DNA of 64,000 nt, taken from positions 1 through 64,000 of the forward strand of contig JAGQYM010000010.1 in the NCBI GenBank assembly GCA_020436085.1, read 5' to 3'. Both the position numbers and the translations under genes were made by a program. The notes beneath the pieces were generated by a model. The model was not told where the DNA came from, did no database searches, and was given only the letters and a program-made list of their open reading frames with translations. This stretch comes from Cyclobacteriaceae bacterium. GTDB lineage: Bacteria; Bacteroidota; Bacteroidia; Cytophagales; Cyclobacteriaceae. Shown one piece after another: positions 36,128-46,200 of the stretch; the first letter of the stretch is position 1, and the number at the start of each line of letters is the position of its first letter.

Positions 36128-36997
36128 ATGAAAATATCCCGCAAACAAGCACTGAAGCAGATGGCGGTAGGAGCTACTGCCACGCTAGGTATTCCATCAA
36201 TGAGTTTTGCGGATGAAATAAAGGATTACAAGCTGAAGGGGAATGTCAATCACTCCGTTTGCAGGTGGTGTTACAATTCAATGCCGCTTGAAGATCTGGT
36301 GGTTGCCTCGAAGGCAATGGGTATTACCTCTATCGATTTACTCAAAGCAGACGAATGGAAGGTGGCGATTAAACATGGACTAACGTGTGCGATGGGCTAT
36401 GCTTCTGATTTGCCCCTAACCAAGGGTATCAATGATACTTCGCTTCACGCGAAGTTGTTGAAAGATTTTGAGACAGCCATTCCGCTGGCAGTGGATGCTG
36501 GCATAAAGAATCTGATAACCTTTAGCGGCAATGCCAATGGATTGGATTCGGAGAAAGGTCTTGACAACTGCGCCAGAGGACTTGAGCCCATCTTGAAGAT
36601 TGCAGCCAAGAACAACATTACGGTTTGCATGGAGTTGCTCAATAGTAAAGTAGATCACCCCGACTATCAGTGCGACACTACGCCATGGGGTGTGAAGCTT
36701 TGTGAGAAGACGGGTTCCGATAGCTTCAAACTTTTGTATGACATCTACCACATGCAGATCATGGAAGGTGATGTGATTGCCACGATCACGAAATACAACA
36801 AGTACATTGCACACTATCATACCGCGGGCGTACCAGGTCGTCATGAGATAGACGAAACGCAGGAACTAAATTATCCTGCTATCATGCACGCAATTGTTAA
36901 AACCGGTTTCAAGGGATTTGTGGCGCAGGAGTTCATCCCAACCAAAGAAAATAAAATAGCCTCCCTGCAGGAGGCTATCGTGTTGTGTGACGTTTGA
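36128..36997 (+). CDS. Hydroxypyruvate isomerase-like TIM barrel protein, exported
   Basis: A 289-residue TIM barrel, 2 bases after the previous gene. The N-terminus MKISRKQALKQMAVGATATL ... SFADE looks like a Tat-type signal with Arg-Lys in place of Arg-Arg. Motifs: ITVCMELLNSK, KLLYDIYHMQIMEGD, YIAHYHTAGVPGRHE and FKGFVAQEFIP, which match the hydroxypyruvate-isomerase branch of the AP_endonuc_2 superfamily. Its substrate in this setting is more likely a sugar or keto-sugar than hydroxypyruvate. The gene meets the opposite-strand GMC-partner gene tail to tail with a 10-base gap. Confidence 0.85.
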   Translation: MKISRKQALKQMAVGATATLGIPSMSFADEIKDYKLKGNVNHSVCRWCYNSMPLEDLVVASKAMGITSIDLLKADEWKVAIKHGLTCAMGYASDLPLTKGINDTSLHAKLLKDFETAIPLAVDAGIKNLITFSGNANGLDSEKGLDNCARGLEPILKIAAKNNITVCMELLNSKVDHPDYQCDTTPWGVKLCEKTGSDSFKLLYDIYHMQIMEGDVIATITKYNKYIAHYHTAGVPGRHEIDETQELNYPAIMHAIVKTGFKGFVAQEFIPTKENKIASLQEAIVLCDV

Positions 36998-37007
36998 TTA
37001 GTAAATC

Positions 37008-37601
37008 TTAAGTCGCCCAGGTCTTGCCATTTCCGGCCTCAGACAAAGGAATACATCCTTTGAATGAACCAGGCACAGCTTCGTATTGCAGTACCTGAGT
37101 AGCACCCGGCTCGGAAGTAAAGAAACCTAGCAACGTCAGTTCTTTTGCCATCAGGATAAACGGCTTATTAGCATCTCGTTGCTCCTTTGGCTGAGCCAAG
37201 GCAGCTGCCTGAACTTTTGCTACGTGCTCAAGTTGTTGCTCAGGTTCGCAGTAAATAAAGCTGTCACCATAAGCAGACTTCGCTTCCTCATCAAAGGCGG
37301 TGAGCCCTGCGATAAAACGATCCTGATCTTCCTTCTTGTAGCAGTCCTTTAGAATGCGGTCTATAAAACCGGGTACACCTACATCCTTTGCTCCTGGCGT
37401 ATCAGTTTTTGGTATAATGATCTCAGCCACCTCCGTTACGATTCTGGCCTGATCTTCAGTAAAGAACTCAGGTACATAAGCAAGTTCAGGTGCCGCTTTA
37501 CAACCTTGCATAATCCCCACCAAAGCAGATGACGACACAGCCGCGCCCATAAGCAACGCTGTCTTGCGTAGTGCTTCTCTTCTATCAATGAGTTGATTCA
37601 T
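37008..37601 (-). CDS. Gluconate 2-dehydrogenase subunit 3-like protein
   Basis: A 197-residue small subunit with a Tat signal (MNQLIDRREALRKTALLMGA) and a Cys in MQGCK that may be lipidated. The family body includes ARIVTEVAEIIIPKTDTPGA, GVPGFIDRILKDCY and LLGFFTSEPGATQVLQYEAVPG. Proteins of this family escort and activate FAD-dependent GMC dehydrogenases in the periplasm. It is encoded 21 bases after its GMC partner, so the two likely form one heteromer. No cytochrome c subunit is visible in the window, so the electron acceptor is unknown. Confidence 0.92.
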   Translation of the reverse strand: MNQLIDRREALRKTALLMGAAVSSSALVGIMQGCKAAPELAYVPEFFTEDQARIVTEVAEIIIPKTDTPGAKDVGVPGFIDRILKDCYKKEDQDRFIAGLTAFDEEAKSAYGDSFIYCEPEQQLEHVAKVQAAALAQPKEQRDANKPFILMAKELTLLGFFTSEPGATQVLQYEAVPGSFKGCIPLSEAGNGKTWAT

Positions 37602-37622
37602 TTCATTATCTATTTAAAGATG

Positions 37623-39326
37623 TTACAGATTACCTTTTTTAAGTTCGTCCACTGCGTAGTTGGCTGCTCTGGCTGTGAAAGCCATATAGCCAAGTGATGG
37701 ATTCTGACAGCCCGCTGAAGTCATAAAAGACCCATCGGTAACAAACACATTCTTACAAGCGTGAACTTGATTCCACTTATTCAGAACTGACGTCTTAGGG
37801 TCTTTACCCATACGCGCAGTTCCCATTTCGTGGATACCCAAACCAACTCCGGTTTCTTTATCGTGTTTAGTGATGTTTTTAAATCCAGCGGCCTCAAGCA
37901 TTTCAGCTGCATCATCCGCCATGTCCTTCCGCATCTTCAATTCATTGTCCCTGAGGATGGCATCGAAAGTAAGTGTAGGAAGTCCGTTCACATCTTTCTT
38001 GTCCTTGTTGATCACCACTTTGTTTTCGTGGTACGGCAAAATCTCACCAAAGCCACCAAGCCCCATCGTCCAACCGCCAGGAGTTGCAACGACTTGCTTC
38101 AAATCAGCACCCAACAACTCTTCTTCGGCACTTCGTGTCCAGCCGCCACGGCTTGCACCTCCCTGGTAGCCAAACCCGCGGATATAATCGCGCTTGTCTT
38201 TGCCAATGTTTCTATAACGAGGTATGTAGACTCCGTTGGCCCTCCTTCCGAAATAGTATTGGTCTTCGTATCCATCCACCTGGGCGTTTGCTCCCACGCT
38301 GAGATGGTGATCCATAATGTTGCAACCCAACTCACCACTATCATTACCAAATCCATTCGGAAAACGGTTGGAGATGGAATTCAACATGATGAAAGTTGAA
38401 CCAAAAGTGGAAGCGCAGAGGAAAATAATCTTGGCATAATACTCCATTTCCTCACCGGTTTCACCGTCTACCAGTTTAACTCCGGTGGCCCTTCCTTTTT
38501 GTTCGTCATAGATCAGTTCATATACTACTGAGTTAGGCCTCAAGGTCATGTTGCCCGACTTCTCTGAAGCAGGTAGTGTACACGAATTGCTACTGAAGTA
38601 AGCGCCATAAGGACATCCACGACTGCAGAGATTTCTATATTGGCATGTGCCCCGCCATGGTGTGTGGGGTAGCGGTGCTGTTGCATGTGCAACACGGCCA
38701 ATGGTCAGCGCACGACCAAATTTCTCCTGCATTGACTTCTTCAAATCCAACTCCACGCAGTTGAGCTCCATAGGGGGCAAGAACTTGCCATCAGGAAGAT
38801 TGGGAATGTTCTCAATTGAGCCGCTCACCCCGATATAAGACTCTACATAATCGTACCAGGGAGCAATATCTTTGTAACGTACCGGCCAATCGATTGCAAT
38901 TCCATCTTTTGCGTTTGCTTCAAAATCCATTTCGCTGAAGCGATAACTTTGCCGGCCCCACATGATCGAACGACCACCTACGTGGTAGCCGCGCATCCAG
39001 TCAAACCGATTTATTTCTGTGTAAGGATGGTCAAGGTCATTCACAAACCAGTGGCTCGTAGAGGGCCTTATGGTGTAGCCAGTACGTGCCTGCACGCCTT
39101 GTTTCCGTAGATCCTCTTGAGTTGGTCGATCACCGTTCGGCAAGTCCCAGGGATCCTTTGTTGCTGTTGGGTACGAGGGGTGTTTCACATCGCGTCCTCT
39201 TTCCAGAACCAATGTCTTAAGACCTTTCTCGCTGAGCTCCTTAGCGGCCCAACCTCCGCTGATACCTGTGCCCACTACAATGGCATCGTAAGTGTTTTGC
39301 TTTTCTGCTTGTAGATTAAGATTCAT
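37623..39326 (-). CDS. GMC-family FAD oxidoreductase (sugar/glucoside dehydrogenase-like)
   Basis: A 567-residue flavoenzyme. The FAD dinucleotide fold is at the N-terminus (DAIVVGTGISGGWAAKELSE, LVLERGRD). MWGRQSYRFSEMDF, a Cys-rich patch (CQYRNLCSRGCPYGA) and the C-terminal GMC signature GIHEMGTARMGKDP ... FVTDGSFMTSAGCQNPSLGY, with the catalytic His and Asn, are present. With the subunit-3 partner this architecture oxidises sugars, including glucosides at C3. It has no own signal peptide and is probably exported by piggyback with the Tat-bearing partner, as known for related complexes. A LacI-type operator lies 104 bases upstream of the ATG. Confidence 0.92.
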   Translation of the reverse strand: MNLNLQAEKQNTYDAIVVGTGISGGWAAKELSEKGLKTLVLERGRDVKHPSYPTATKDPWDLPNGDRPTQEDLRKQGVQARTGYTIRPSTSHWFVNDLDHPYTEINRFDWMRGYHVGGRSIMWGRQSYRFSEMDFEANAKDGIAIDWPVRYKDIAPWYDYVESYIGVSGSIENIPNLPDGKFLPPMELNCVELDLKKSMQEKFGRALTIGRVAHATAPLPHTPWRGTCQYRNLCSRGCPYGAYFSSNSCTLPASEKSGNMTLRPNSVVYELIYDEQKGRATGVKLVDGETGEEMEYYAKIIFLCASTFGSTFIMLNSISNRFPNGFGNDSGELGCNIMDHHLSVGANAQVDGYEDQYYFGRRANGVYIPRYRNIGKDKRDYIRGFGYQGGASRGGWTRSAEEELLGADLKQVVATPGGWTMGLGGFGEILPYHENKVVINKDKKDVNGLPTLTFDAILRDNELKMRKDMADDAAEMLEAAGFKNITKHDKETGVGLGIHEMGTARMGKDPKTSVLNKWNQVHACKNVFVTDGSFMTSAGCQNPSLGYMAFTARAANYAVDELKKGNL

Positions 39327-39429
39327 ATGAACTGAGATTATCGATCAACATAGGAATATAATTTCATTTTTCATTGCAATAGAACTCAGATATAGGCCTT
39401 TTATGGATTTTCGAAAGGCCATCGGAATC

Positions 39430-39441
39430 GCAATCGTTTGC
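39430..39441. promoter_or_regulatory. LacI-type operator between GMC and amylase operons
   Basis: GCAATCGTTTGC, identical to the site at 3983, lies in the divergent gap 39327-39497, 57 bases before the amylase ATG and 104 bases from the GMC ATG. It could repress both the 3-keto oxidation genes and the GlgE operon. Confidence 0.7.
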
Positions 39442-39497
39442 AGTAAATTTTGTTTTGACCCTCCAAAGCTGGGTGGTTTCATTCCTTATCTTTAAGA

Positions 39498-41288
39498 ATG
39501 ATAAGATTTGCCCCATTTGCTATCTTACTTTTTGGTGCAGCCTGCACTTTGCAAATGGATTCCGAGTCATCCCAAGCCCAAAAGAAGCCTCAAAAAATGG
39601 TCATCTACCAGATGATGACGCGGTTGTTTGGCAATCAGAAACAGACCAACAAAACTTACGGTACAATCGAAGAAAATGGCGTTGGAAAATTTGATGATGT
39701 CACTGACAAAGCCCTGCAGTCTTTGAAGGAACTTGGGATAACCCATGTTTGGTACACGGGCGTAATTGAACATGCCGTACTCACAGACTATACCGCGTTT
39801 GGTATTCCACTTGACGATGCTGATGTGGTGAAAGGTAGGGCTGGCTCACCATATGCGATTAAAGATTACTATGACGTAAATCCAGATCTGGCAAAGAATG
39901 TTGAGCAGCGAATGGGGGAGTTTGAATCACTGGTGAACAGAACCCACAGCAACGATTTGAAAGTCATTATCGATTTTGTGCCAAATCACGTGGCGCGTGC
40001 CTATCGTTCAGATAAGAAACCGCCAGAGGTAAAAGATCTCGGTGAGGGAGACGATAATACGAAAGCTTTTTTGGTAAGTAACAATTTCTACTATCTGCCT
40101 GGGGAATCTTTTCAAGTGCCCGCTGACTACAATTCATTGGGACCCGACAATAGCTTCCCGACCAAGGATGGAAAGTTTGATGAGACGCCTGCAAAAGTGA
40201 CAGGCAACAATCAGTTCACCGCATCGCCTGGAGTGAATGAGTGGTTCGAGACGGTGAAGTTGAATTATGGTGTTGATGTGGTAAACAATAATGCCACTCA
40301 TTTTGATCCGATACCTGACACATGGATCAAGATGCGCGACATACTGAAATACTGGGTAGAAAAAGATGTAGATGGGTTTCGTTGTGATATGGCAGAGATG
40401 GTGCCGGTGGAATTTTGGCATTGGGCAATACCACAGGTGAAGCAAGGAAACAAAGATGTGATTTTCATCGCTGAGATTTACAACCCGTCTGCTTATCGCG
40501 ATTACATCGTTGAAGGAGGTTTTGACTTTTTATATGACAAGGTTCAACTGTACGATACATTGCGACTTCTGGTCAATGGAAAAAGTGCAACAACAGATAT
40601 TCCCAAAATTCAGGCGAGCTTAGATGGCATCAATTCCAAAATGCTTCACTTTCTCGAGAATCATGATGAGCAGCGAATAGCCTCACCAAATTTCGCAAGC
40701 GATCCCTGGAAAGCAATTCCAGCAATGCTGATAAGTGCTGTTGTGGATCGTGGTCCTGTGATGATCTATTTTGGTCAGGAGGTGGGGGAGCCCGGTGCCG
40801 GAGTTGAAGGATTTCAGGGAGATGATGGGCGCACAACAATCTTTGACTATTGGGGTGTTCCGGAGCATCAAAAATGGATGAATGGCGGTCTCTTTGATGG
40901 AGGGCAATTGAGTGACGATCAAAAAAAATTAAGAGACACCTATTCAAAACTTCTCAATCTAGCACAAAGTAACGAAGCAGTCGCATCGGGAGAAACAATC
41001 GATCTTACTCAGCACAACGTCTCACAGGGAAATGTAAATGCAAGTATCTACTCGTGTCTGCGAAGTACGCCAAATGAAGTAATATTAGTGGTGGCAGGAT
41101 TCAATCCCGATGAGCGGTCGGTTGTGCTAGAGATTCCGCAGACGGAAATGGATAGGGTGGGACTGCCCTCTGGTGATTTAAATGCCCGTGCAATATTTGG
41201 AAGGAATGGGGTTCAGAAAATAGTTGACAATAAGCTCAACATCAATTTGCCGCCATATGGGGCAATTGTCTTTAAATTAGAAGGATGA
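39498..41288 (+). CDS. GH13 alpha-amylase-family lipoprotein
   Basis: A 596-residue GH13 enzyme with a lipoprotein signal (MIRFAPFAILLFGAACTLQM, lipobox FGAAC). The catalytic triad is complete: Asp297 in VDGFRCDMAEM, Glu326 in FIAEIYNP and Asp390 in FLENHDEQR. The first conserved region appears as IDFVPNHV. It would cleave alpha-1,4 bonds of imported or surface-bound starch fragments in the periplasm or outer membrane, delivering maltose and maltodextrins. It is the first gene of the glucan operon and overlaps glgE by ATGA. An operator lies just upstream. Confidence 0.92.
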   Translation: MIRFAPFAILLFGAACTLQMDSESSQAQKKPQKMVIYQMMTRLFGNQKQTNKTYGTIEENGVGKFDDVTDKALQSLKELGITHVWYTGVIEHAVLTDYTAFGIPLDDADVVKGRAGSPYAIKDYYDVNPDLAKNVEQRMGEFESLVNRTHSNDLKVIIDFVPNHVARAYRSDKKPPEVKDLGEGDDNTKAFLVSNNFYYLPGESFQVPADYNSLGPDNSFPTKDGKFDETPAKVTGNNQFTASPGVNEWFETVKLNYGVDVVNNNATHFDPIPDTWIKMRDILKYWVEKDVDGFRCDMAEMVPVEFWHWAIPQVKQGNKDVIFIAEIYNPSAYRDYIVEGGFDFLYDKVQLYDTLRLLVNGKSATTDIPKIQASLDGINSKMLHFLENHDEQRIASPNFASDPWKAIPAMLISAVVDRGPVMIYFGQEVGEPGAGVEGFQGDDGRTTIFDYWGVPEHQKWMNGGLFDGGQLSDDQKKLRDTYSKLLNLAQSNEAVASGETIDLTQHNVSQGNVNASIYSCLRSTPNEVILVVAGFNPDERSVVLEIPQTEMDRVGLPSGDLNARAIFGRNGVQKIVDNKLNINLPPYGAIVFKLEG

Positions 41289-43237
41289 CAAAGAATCAGG
41301 GCCAGTCAAGGGTCATTATTGAAAACGTACAGCCACAGGTTGATGGCGGTTTATACCCAGCCAAAAGAACGGTTGGTGAAATGTTGGAAGTTTCCGCGGA
41401 CATATTCGCTGATGGCCATGATCATATCAGAGCCGATGTTCTTTACAAGCAGGAAGGTGAAAAAGAGTGGACCCGGAAGGGAATGACGCACCGAGGGAAT
41501 GATACATATACATGTGCCATTCAGCTTGACAAGCAAGTCAACTATCTTTTTACTGTCGAAGCCTGGATCGATCACTTCGAGACTTGGTACGATGGCATAA
41601 TCAAAAAGATAAATGCAAATATCGATGTGACCCTGGAGTTGAGGGAGGGCGCAAACTACCTGAAAGAATTATCAGGAGGCAGCAACAAAGACCTTGAGTC
41701 GATTGCTACACTTTTTGAAGACAAGAAGAAATCAAAGGAAAGTATTAGTAAGGTTACGAGTTCTTCCTTTTCAGACTTAGTTCATAAGTATCCACTTCGT
41801 CATTTTGAAACAAGATACCCAACAGAGTTTGTTATAAAAGTTGAGTCAAGCAGAACCTTATTCACAACATGGTACGAACTGTTTCCTCGTTCTGCCTCTT
41901 CGACAGGTAAGCACGGAACATTTCAGGATGTTATTAAACTCTTGCCCAGAATAGAGTCGATGGGTTTCGATGTTTTGTATTTGCCTCCAATACATCCGAT
42001 AGGAAAAGTTAATAGAAAGGGAGGCAACAACAGCACAACGTCAAAGCCGGGTGAGCCGGGATCACCTTGGGCCATTGGTAGCGATGAAGGAGGACATAAA
42101 GCTGTTCACCCTGAGCTTGGCACAATGGCTGACTACAAAAAATTGATCAGCGAGGCGAAGGCGCGGGGCATTGACATTGCCTTGGATCTTGCATTCCAGT
42201 GTGCCCCCGATCATCCATATGTCAAAGAGCACCCCGAGTGGTTTCGTCAGCGCCCTGATGGGTCAATTCAATACGCGGAAAATCCACCAAAGAAATACCA
42301 GGATATTTATCCCTTCGACTTTGAGTGCAAAGACTGGAAAGGGCTATGGGAAGAGTTGAAATCCGTCACCTTGTTTTGGATTGAAAATGGCGTAACCATC
42401 TTTAGGGTCGATAATCCACACACCAAGCCAATCCCCTTTTGGGAGTGGATGATCACAGAAATTCATAAGGTCCATCCCGATATCATATTTCTTGCGGAAG
42501 CATTTACACGACCTAAGGTTATGTCTTCACTTGCTAAGGTCGGGTTCAATCAATCCTATACTTACTTCACATGGCGTGTGGGTAAGGGCGAGTTGATTGA
42601 ATACATGAATGAGTTAGTGCACGGTTCATCAAGAAATTACTTCAGACCTAACTTCTGGCCAAACACTCCGGACATACTTCCGTTCCATCTACAACATCAG
42701 TCAGAGAATATTTTCATTTTAAGACTGGCATTGGCTGCTACCATGTCATCCAACTATGGCATCTACGGGCCTCCATATGAAATGTGTGATAACGATCCGG
42801 TGCCCGGAAGAGAAGAGTATAACAATTCAGAAAAGTATGAGGTGAAAAAATATGACTGGAAGCGGACCAATCGTATGACCGATATTATTACAATTCTGAA
42901 TAAAGCCAGAAAAGAACATCGCGCACTTCAGTCAACATGGAATATCCATTTTTGCGCAATGGAGAATCCAAACTTGATAGCCTACATCAAGTGTACACCT
43001 GACCTTTCCGATATCATCCTTACAGTAGTTAACCTCGATCCTCACAATAAGCATCAAGGCTATGTGCAGTTACCGAAAGCATTGTTGGGTCTTGGTGATT
43101 TTATTAATGTGAAGTTAAATGACCTCGTCACTGGGGAGTGGTTTACCTGGACTCAGGAATGGAACTACGTGGAGCTGGAGCCGAACAGAATGCCGTTTCA
43201 TTTGTTTGAACTAAAAATCCACGAATCAAACATGTAG
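41285..43237 (+). CDS. glgE: GlgE: alpha-1,4-glucan:maltose-1-phosphate maltosyltransferase
   Basis: A 650-residue GH13_3 protein. N-terminal beta domain (about 1-110), a helical insert, then the barrel beginning with TTWYELFPRSASSTGKHGTF, the GlgE signature. Catalytic Asp376 in FRVDNPHTKPIPFWEW and Glu405 in IIFLAEAFTRPK have the 29-residue spacing of known GlgE enzymes. EKYEVKKYDWKR near the end is also typical. It transfers maltose from maltose 1-phosphate to glucan ends, in the cytoplasm. The next gene supplies the maltokinase. The stop abuts the next ATG directly (TAG then ATG). Function assignment is strong. Confidence 0.95.
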   Translation: MTKNQGQSRVIIENVQPQVDGGLYPAKRTVGEMLEVSADIFADGHDHIRADVLYKQEGEKEWTRKGMTHRGNDTYTCAIQLDKQVNYLFTVEAWIDHFETWYDGIIKKINANIDVTLELREGANYLKELSGGSNKDLESIATLFEDKKKSKESISKVTSSSFSDLVHKYPLRHFETRYPTEFVIKVESSRTLFTTWYELFPRSASSTGKHGTFQDVIKLLPRIESMGFDVLYLPPIHPIGKVNRKGGNNSTTSKPGEPGSPWAIGSDEGGHKAVHPELGTMADYKKLISEAKARGIDIALDLAFQCAPDHPYVKEHPEWFRQRPDGSIQYAENPPKKYQDIYPFDFECKDWKGLWEELKSVTLFWIENGVTIFRVDNPHTKPIPFWEWMITEIHKVHPDIIFLAEAFTRPKVMSSLAKVGFNQSYTYFTWRVGKGELIEYMNELVHGSSRNYFRPNFWPNTPDILPFHLQHQSENIFILRLALAATMSSNYGIYGPPYEMCDNDPVPGREEYNNSEKYEVKKYDWKRTNRMTDIITILNKARKEHRALQSTWNIHFCAMENPNLIAYIKCTPDLSDIILTVVNLDPHNKHQGYVQLPKALLGLGDFINVKLNDLVTGEWFTWTQEWNYVELEPNRMPFHLFELKIHESNM

Positions 43238-46200
43238 ATGGCTGGCAACGGTAAACATACGGAAGCACTCTGGTTCAAAGACGCAATTATCTATGAGTTG
43301 TCGGTCAGGGCCTTTTGCGATAGCGATGGAGATGGAGTCGGTGACTTCAATGGCCTTGTTCAGAAACTCGATTATCTTGAAGATCTTGGCGTCAACACAA
43401 TTTGGCTGCTCCCTTTCTATCCTTCACCACTAAAGGATGACGGATATGATGTTGCCGATCATTGCGATGTCCATCAGCAATATGGTTCGCTTTCCGATTT
43501 CAAGACTTTCTTAAAGGAGGCGCACAAGAAAGGTATTAAAGTCATAACCGAGTTGATCCTTAACCACACCTCCGATCAGCATCCTTGGTTTAAGCGGGCA
43601 AGGAAAGCAAAGCCTGGGTCACGCTATCGTGAGTTTTATGTGTGGAGTGACACTCCGGACAAATACAACGAGGCTCGCTTGTTGATTCAGGATGAAGAAG
43701 CATCCAACTGGACCTGGGACAAAGAAGGCAAAGCATATTATTGGCATCGTTTCTATAGGCACCAACCGGAGCTCAACTTTGATAACCCGGAGGTGCAAAT
43801 GGAGATGATCAAAGTGATTGACTTCTGGATGAAGCTGGGAGTTGACGGCTTCAGATTGCCTTCGGTACCTTTTCTTTTTGAAGAGGAGGGAACCAACTGC
43901 GAAAACCTGCCTCAAACACATGACTTTTTAAAGAAGATTCGGTCGCACATAGACAAGAATTATAAACACCGAATACTAATCGCAGAAGCCAACCTCTGGC
44001 CGGAAGATGCTGCAGCCTATTTCGGTGATGGCAAAGAGTGCCACATGAATTTTAACTATCCGTTGATGCCACGGTTGTTTCTGGGGTTGAGAACAGAAGA
44101 TAGTTATCCAATCATCGACATACTTGATCAGACTCCGAAGACGCCCCCTAACAGTCAGTGGGCACTGTTCCTTCGCAACCACGATGAGCTTGGGCTGGAG
44201 ATGGTGACTGAAGAGGAGAAGGACTATTTATTGAAAGCCTACGCCACCGACACAAATTCGAAATTTAATATTGGCATAAGAAGGCGATTGGCTCCACTGC
44301 TAAATAATGACAGGCGGAAAATCGAATTGCTGTATACAATACTCTTCTCATTACCTGGAACTCCTGTGATCTATTACGGTGATGAGTTTGGGATGGGAGA
44401 CAATGTTTATCTCGGAGGGAGATCGGGTGTGCGTACGCCTATGCAGTGGAATATGAATCTTAATGCTGGTTTCTCCACGGCCAACCCTCAGCAACTTTAT
44501 CTGCCACTCATTACCGATCCGGTGTATCGACACCAGTCCATTAACGTGGCTACCCAGGACGAAAACCCTTCTTCTCTACTCTGGTGGATGAGGCATGTTA
44601 TTGCTATGCGCAATCGACTCGTGGTGTTTGGAAGAGGAGACATGCAGTTTATCGACAGCTCGAATAACAAAATATTGTGCTTCATCAGAACGTATGAATC
44701 TCAGCGGATCATTCTTGTGGCTAACCTGTCCCAGTTTTCTCAGGTTACTACATTGAACCTTACGGACTACAAAGATTGCGAAGTGACCGAGGTCTTCAGT
44801 CAAAATAGATTTTTGAACGTAGGTGATGGTCACTACAGTCTTACACTTGGTCCATACGGTTACTATTGGTTGCAGCTCGACACTAGCGATCAAAAAGAAA
44901 AATCGGATGCAAACGGAGAGTTACCACTATTTTCTGCCGACCAATCATGGGAAAAAGTATTCACCAATTACAACGAGAAGCGGCAGTTTGAGCGAAGGAT
45001 ACTTCCGGGCTTCATGAAGAAATGCCGCTGGTTTGCAGGCAAAGCCAAACCAATTGCAAAGATCGGATTACAAAAAACGATTCCAGTAAAAGTAGGTAAA
45101 GCAACTCATTACCTCTCACTCATCGAAGTTCATTACGTTCAGCGGATGCCTGAACTTTATTTTTTGCCGCTCACCTTCGTGCCTTCCGAAAGTATTGTTG
45201 ATAAGGTTGAGTACAACGCACAAAGTGTGGTATGTCGCGCTCAATTGAATGGTGTGCAGGGCTTCGTATTGGATAGCAGCTACGATAAAGAATTTAGAGA
45301 CTACCTGCTGACAAGCATGGACAAAAAGCAGCGGCTGAAATTTGAAGACGGTGTGCTGGAGTTCAACTCAAGTCTGTTCAACAAAATTGTGATCGAGGGA
45401 GCGATTGACTCTAAGGTGTTGAAAGCCGATCAAAGTAATACTGCGATTATTTACAACGATCAGTACTTTTTCAAATTCTATCGAAAGCTGGAGCGCGAGA
45501 TTAATCCTGACATGGAGATCGTTCGGTTCCTTTCGGAGAATACTAGTTTTGAAAATAGTCCGAAGTATGGTGGAAGTATTGAATTTGTTGACAGCGAGAG
45601 CAAGGTGATCGTGTTGGGATTGTTGCAGAACAAAGTTGAGAATCAGGGGGAGGCTTGGGGCATGGCGATTGACTCGGTGGGTCGCTTTTTTGAACGAGTT
45701 ATAACCAAGGCCAAAAAAGAAAAGCTACCGAAGCTGGTAAACAAACCTAGTATCACGTTTGAAGAAGCACCAGAAATCATACAAGAGTTTATCGGCAGAG
45801 GGTTTTATGAACGTGTGGTAAGGCTGGGACAAAGGACTGCAGAGATGCATCTGGCGCTGGCTTCCGATAAAACAAATCCGGCATTCGCGCCTGAGCAATT
45901 TACTGCCAACTATCAGCGGTCACTGTATTCATCTTTACGAAAGTTGGTCAGAGATCGTTTTAACCTGCTTGAGAATAGTCTGGACAAACTGGACGACACT
46001 ACACGAGCACTGGCGCAGGCAGTCCTGGAAATGGAGAACGATGTATTGGATTGCTTCAAAGAAGTTTATGAAATAAAAATTGATGCGATCAAGACCCGCA
46101 TACATGGAGACTATCATCTGGGGCAGGTTTTGTTTACTGGAAATGATTTTGTCATTATCGACTTCGAAGGTGAGCCTGGATTTTCATTCAGCGAACGGAG

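Noticed and set aside
37830-38399. Plus-strand 189-residue frame opposite the GMC oxidoreductase gene
   Set aside because: It is antisense to a well conserved enzyme with intact motifs and shows no recognisable domain.
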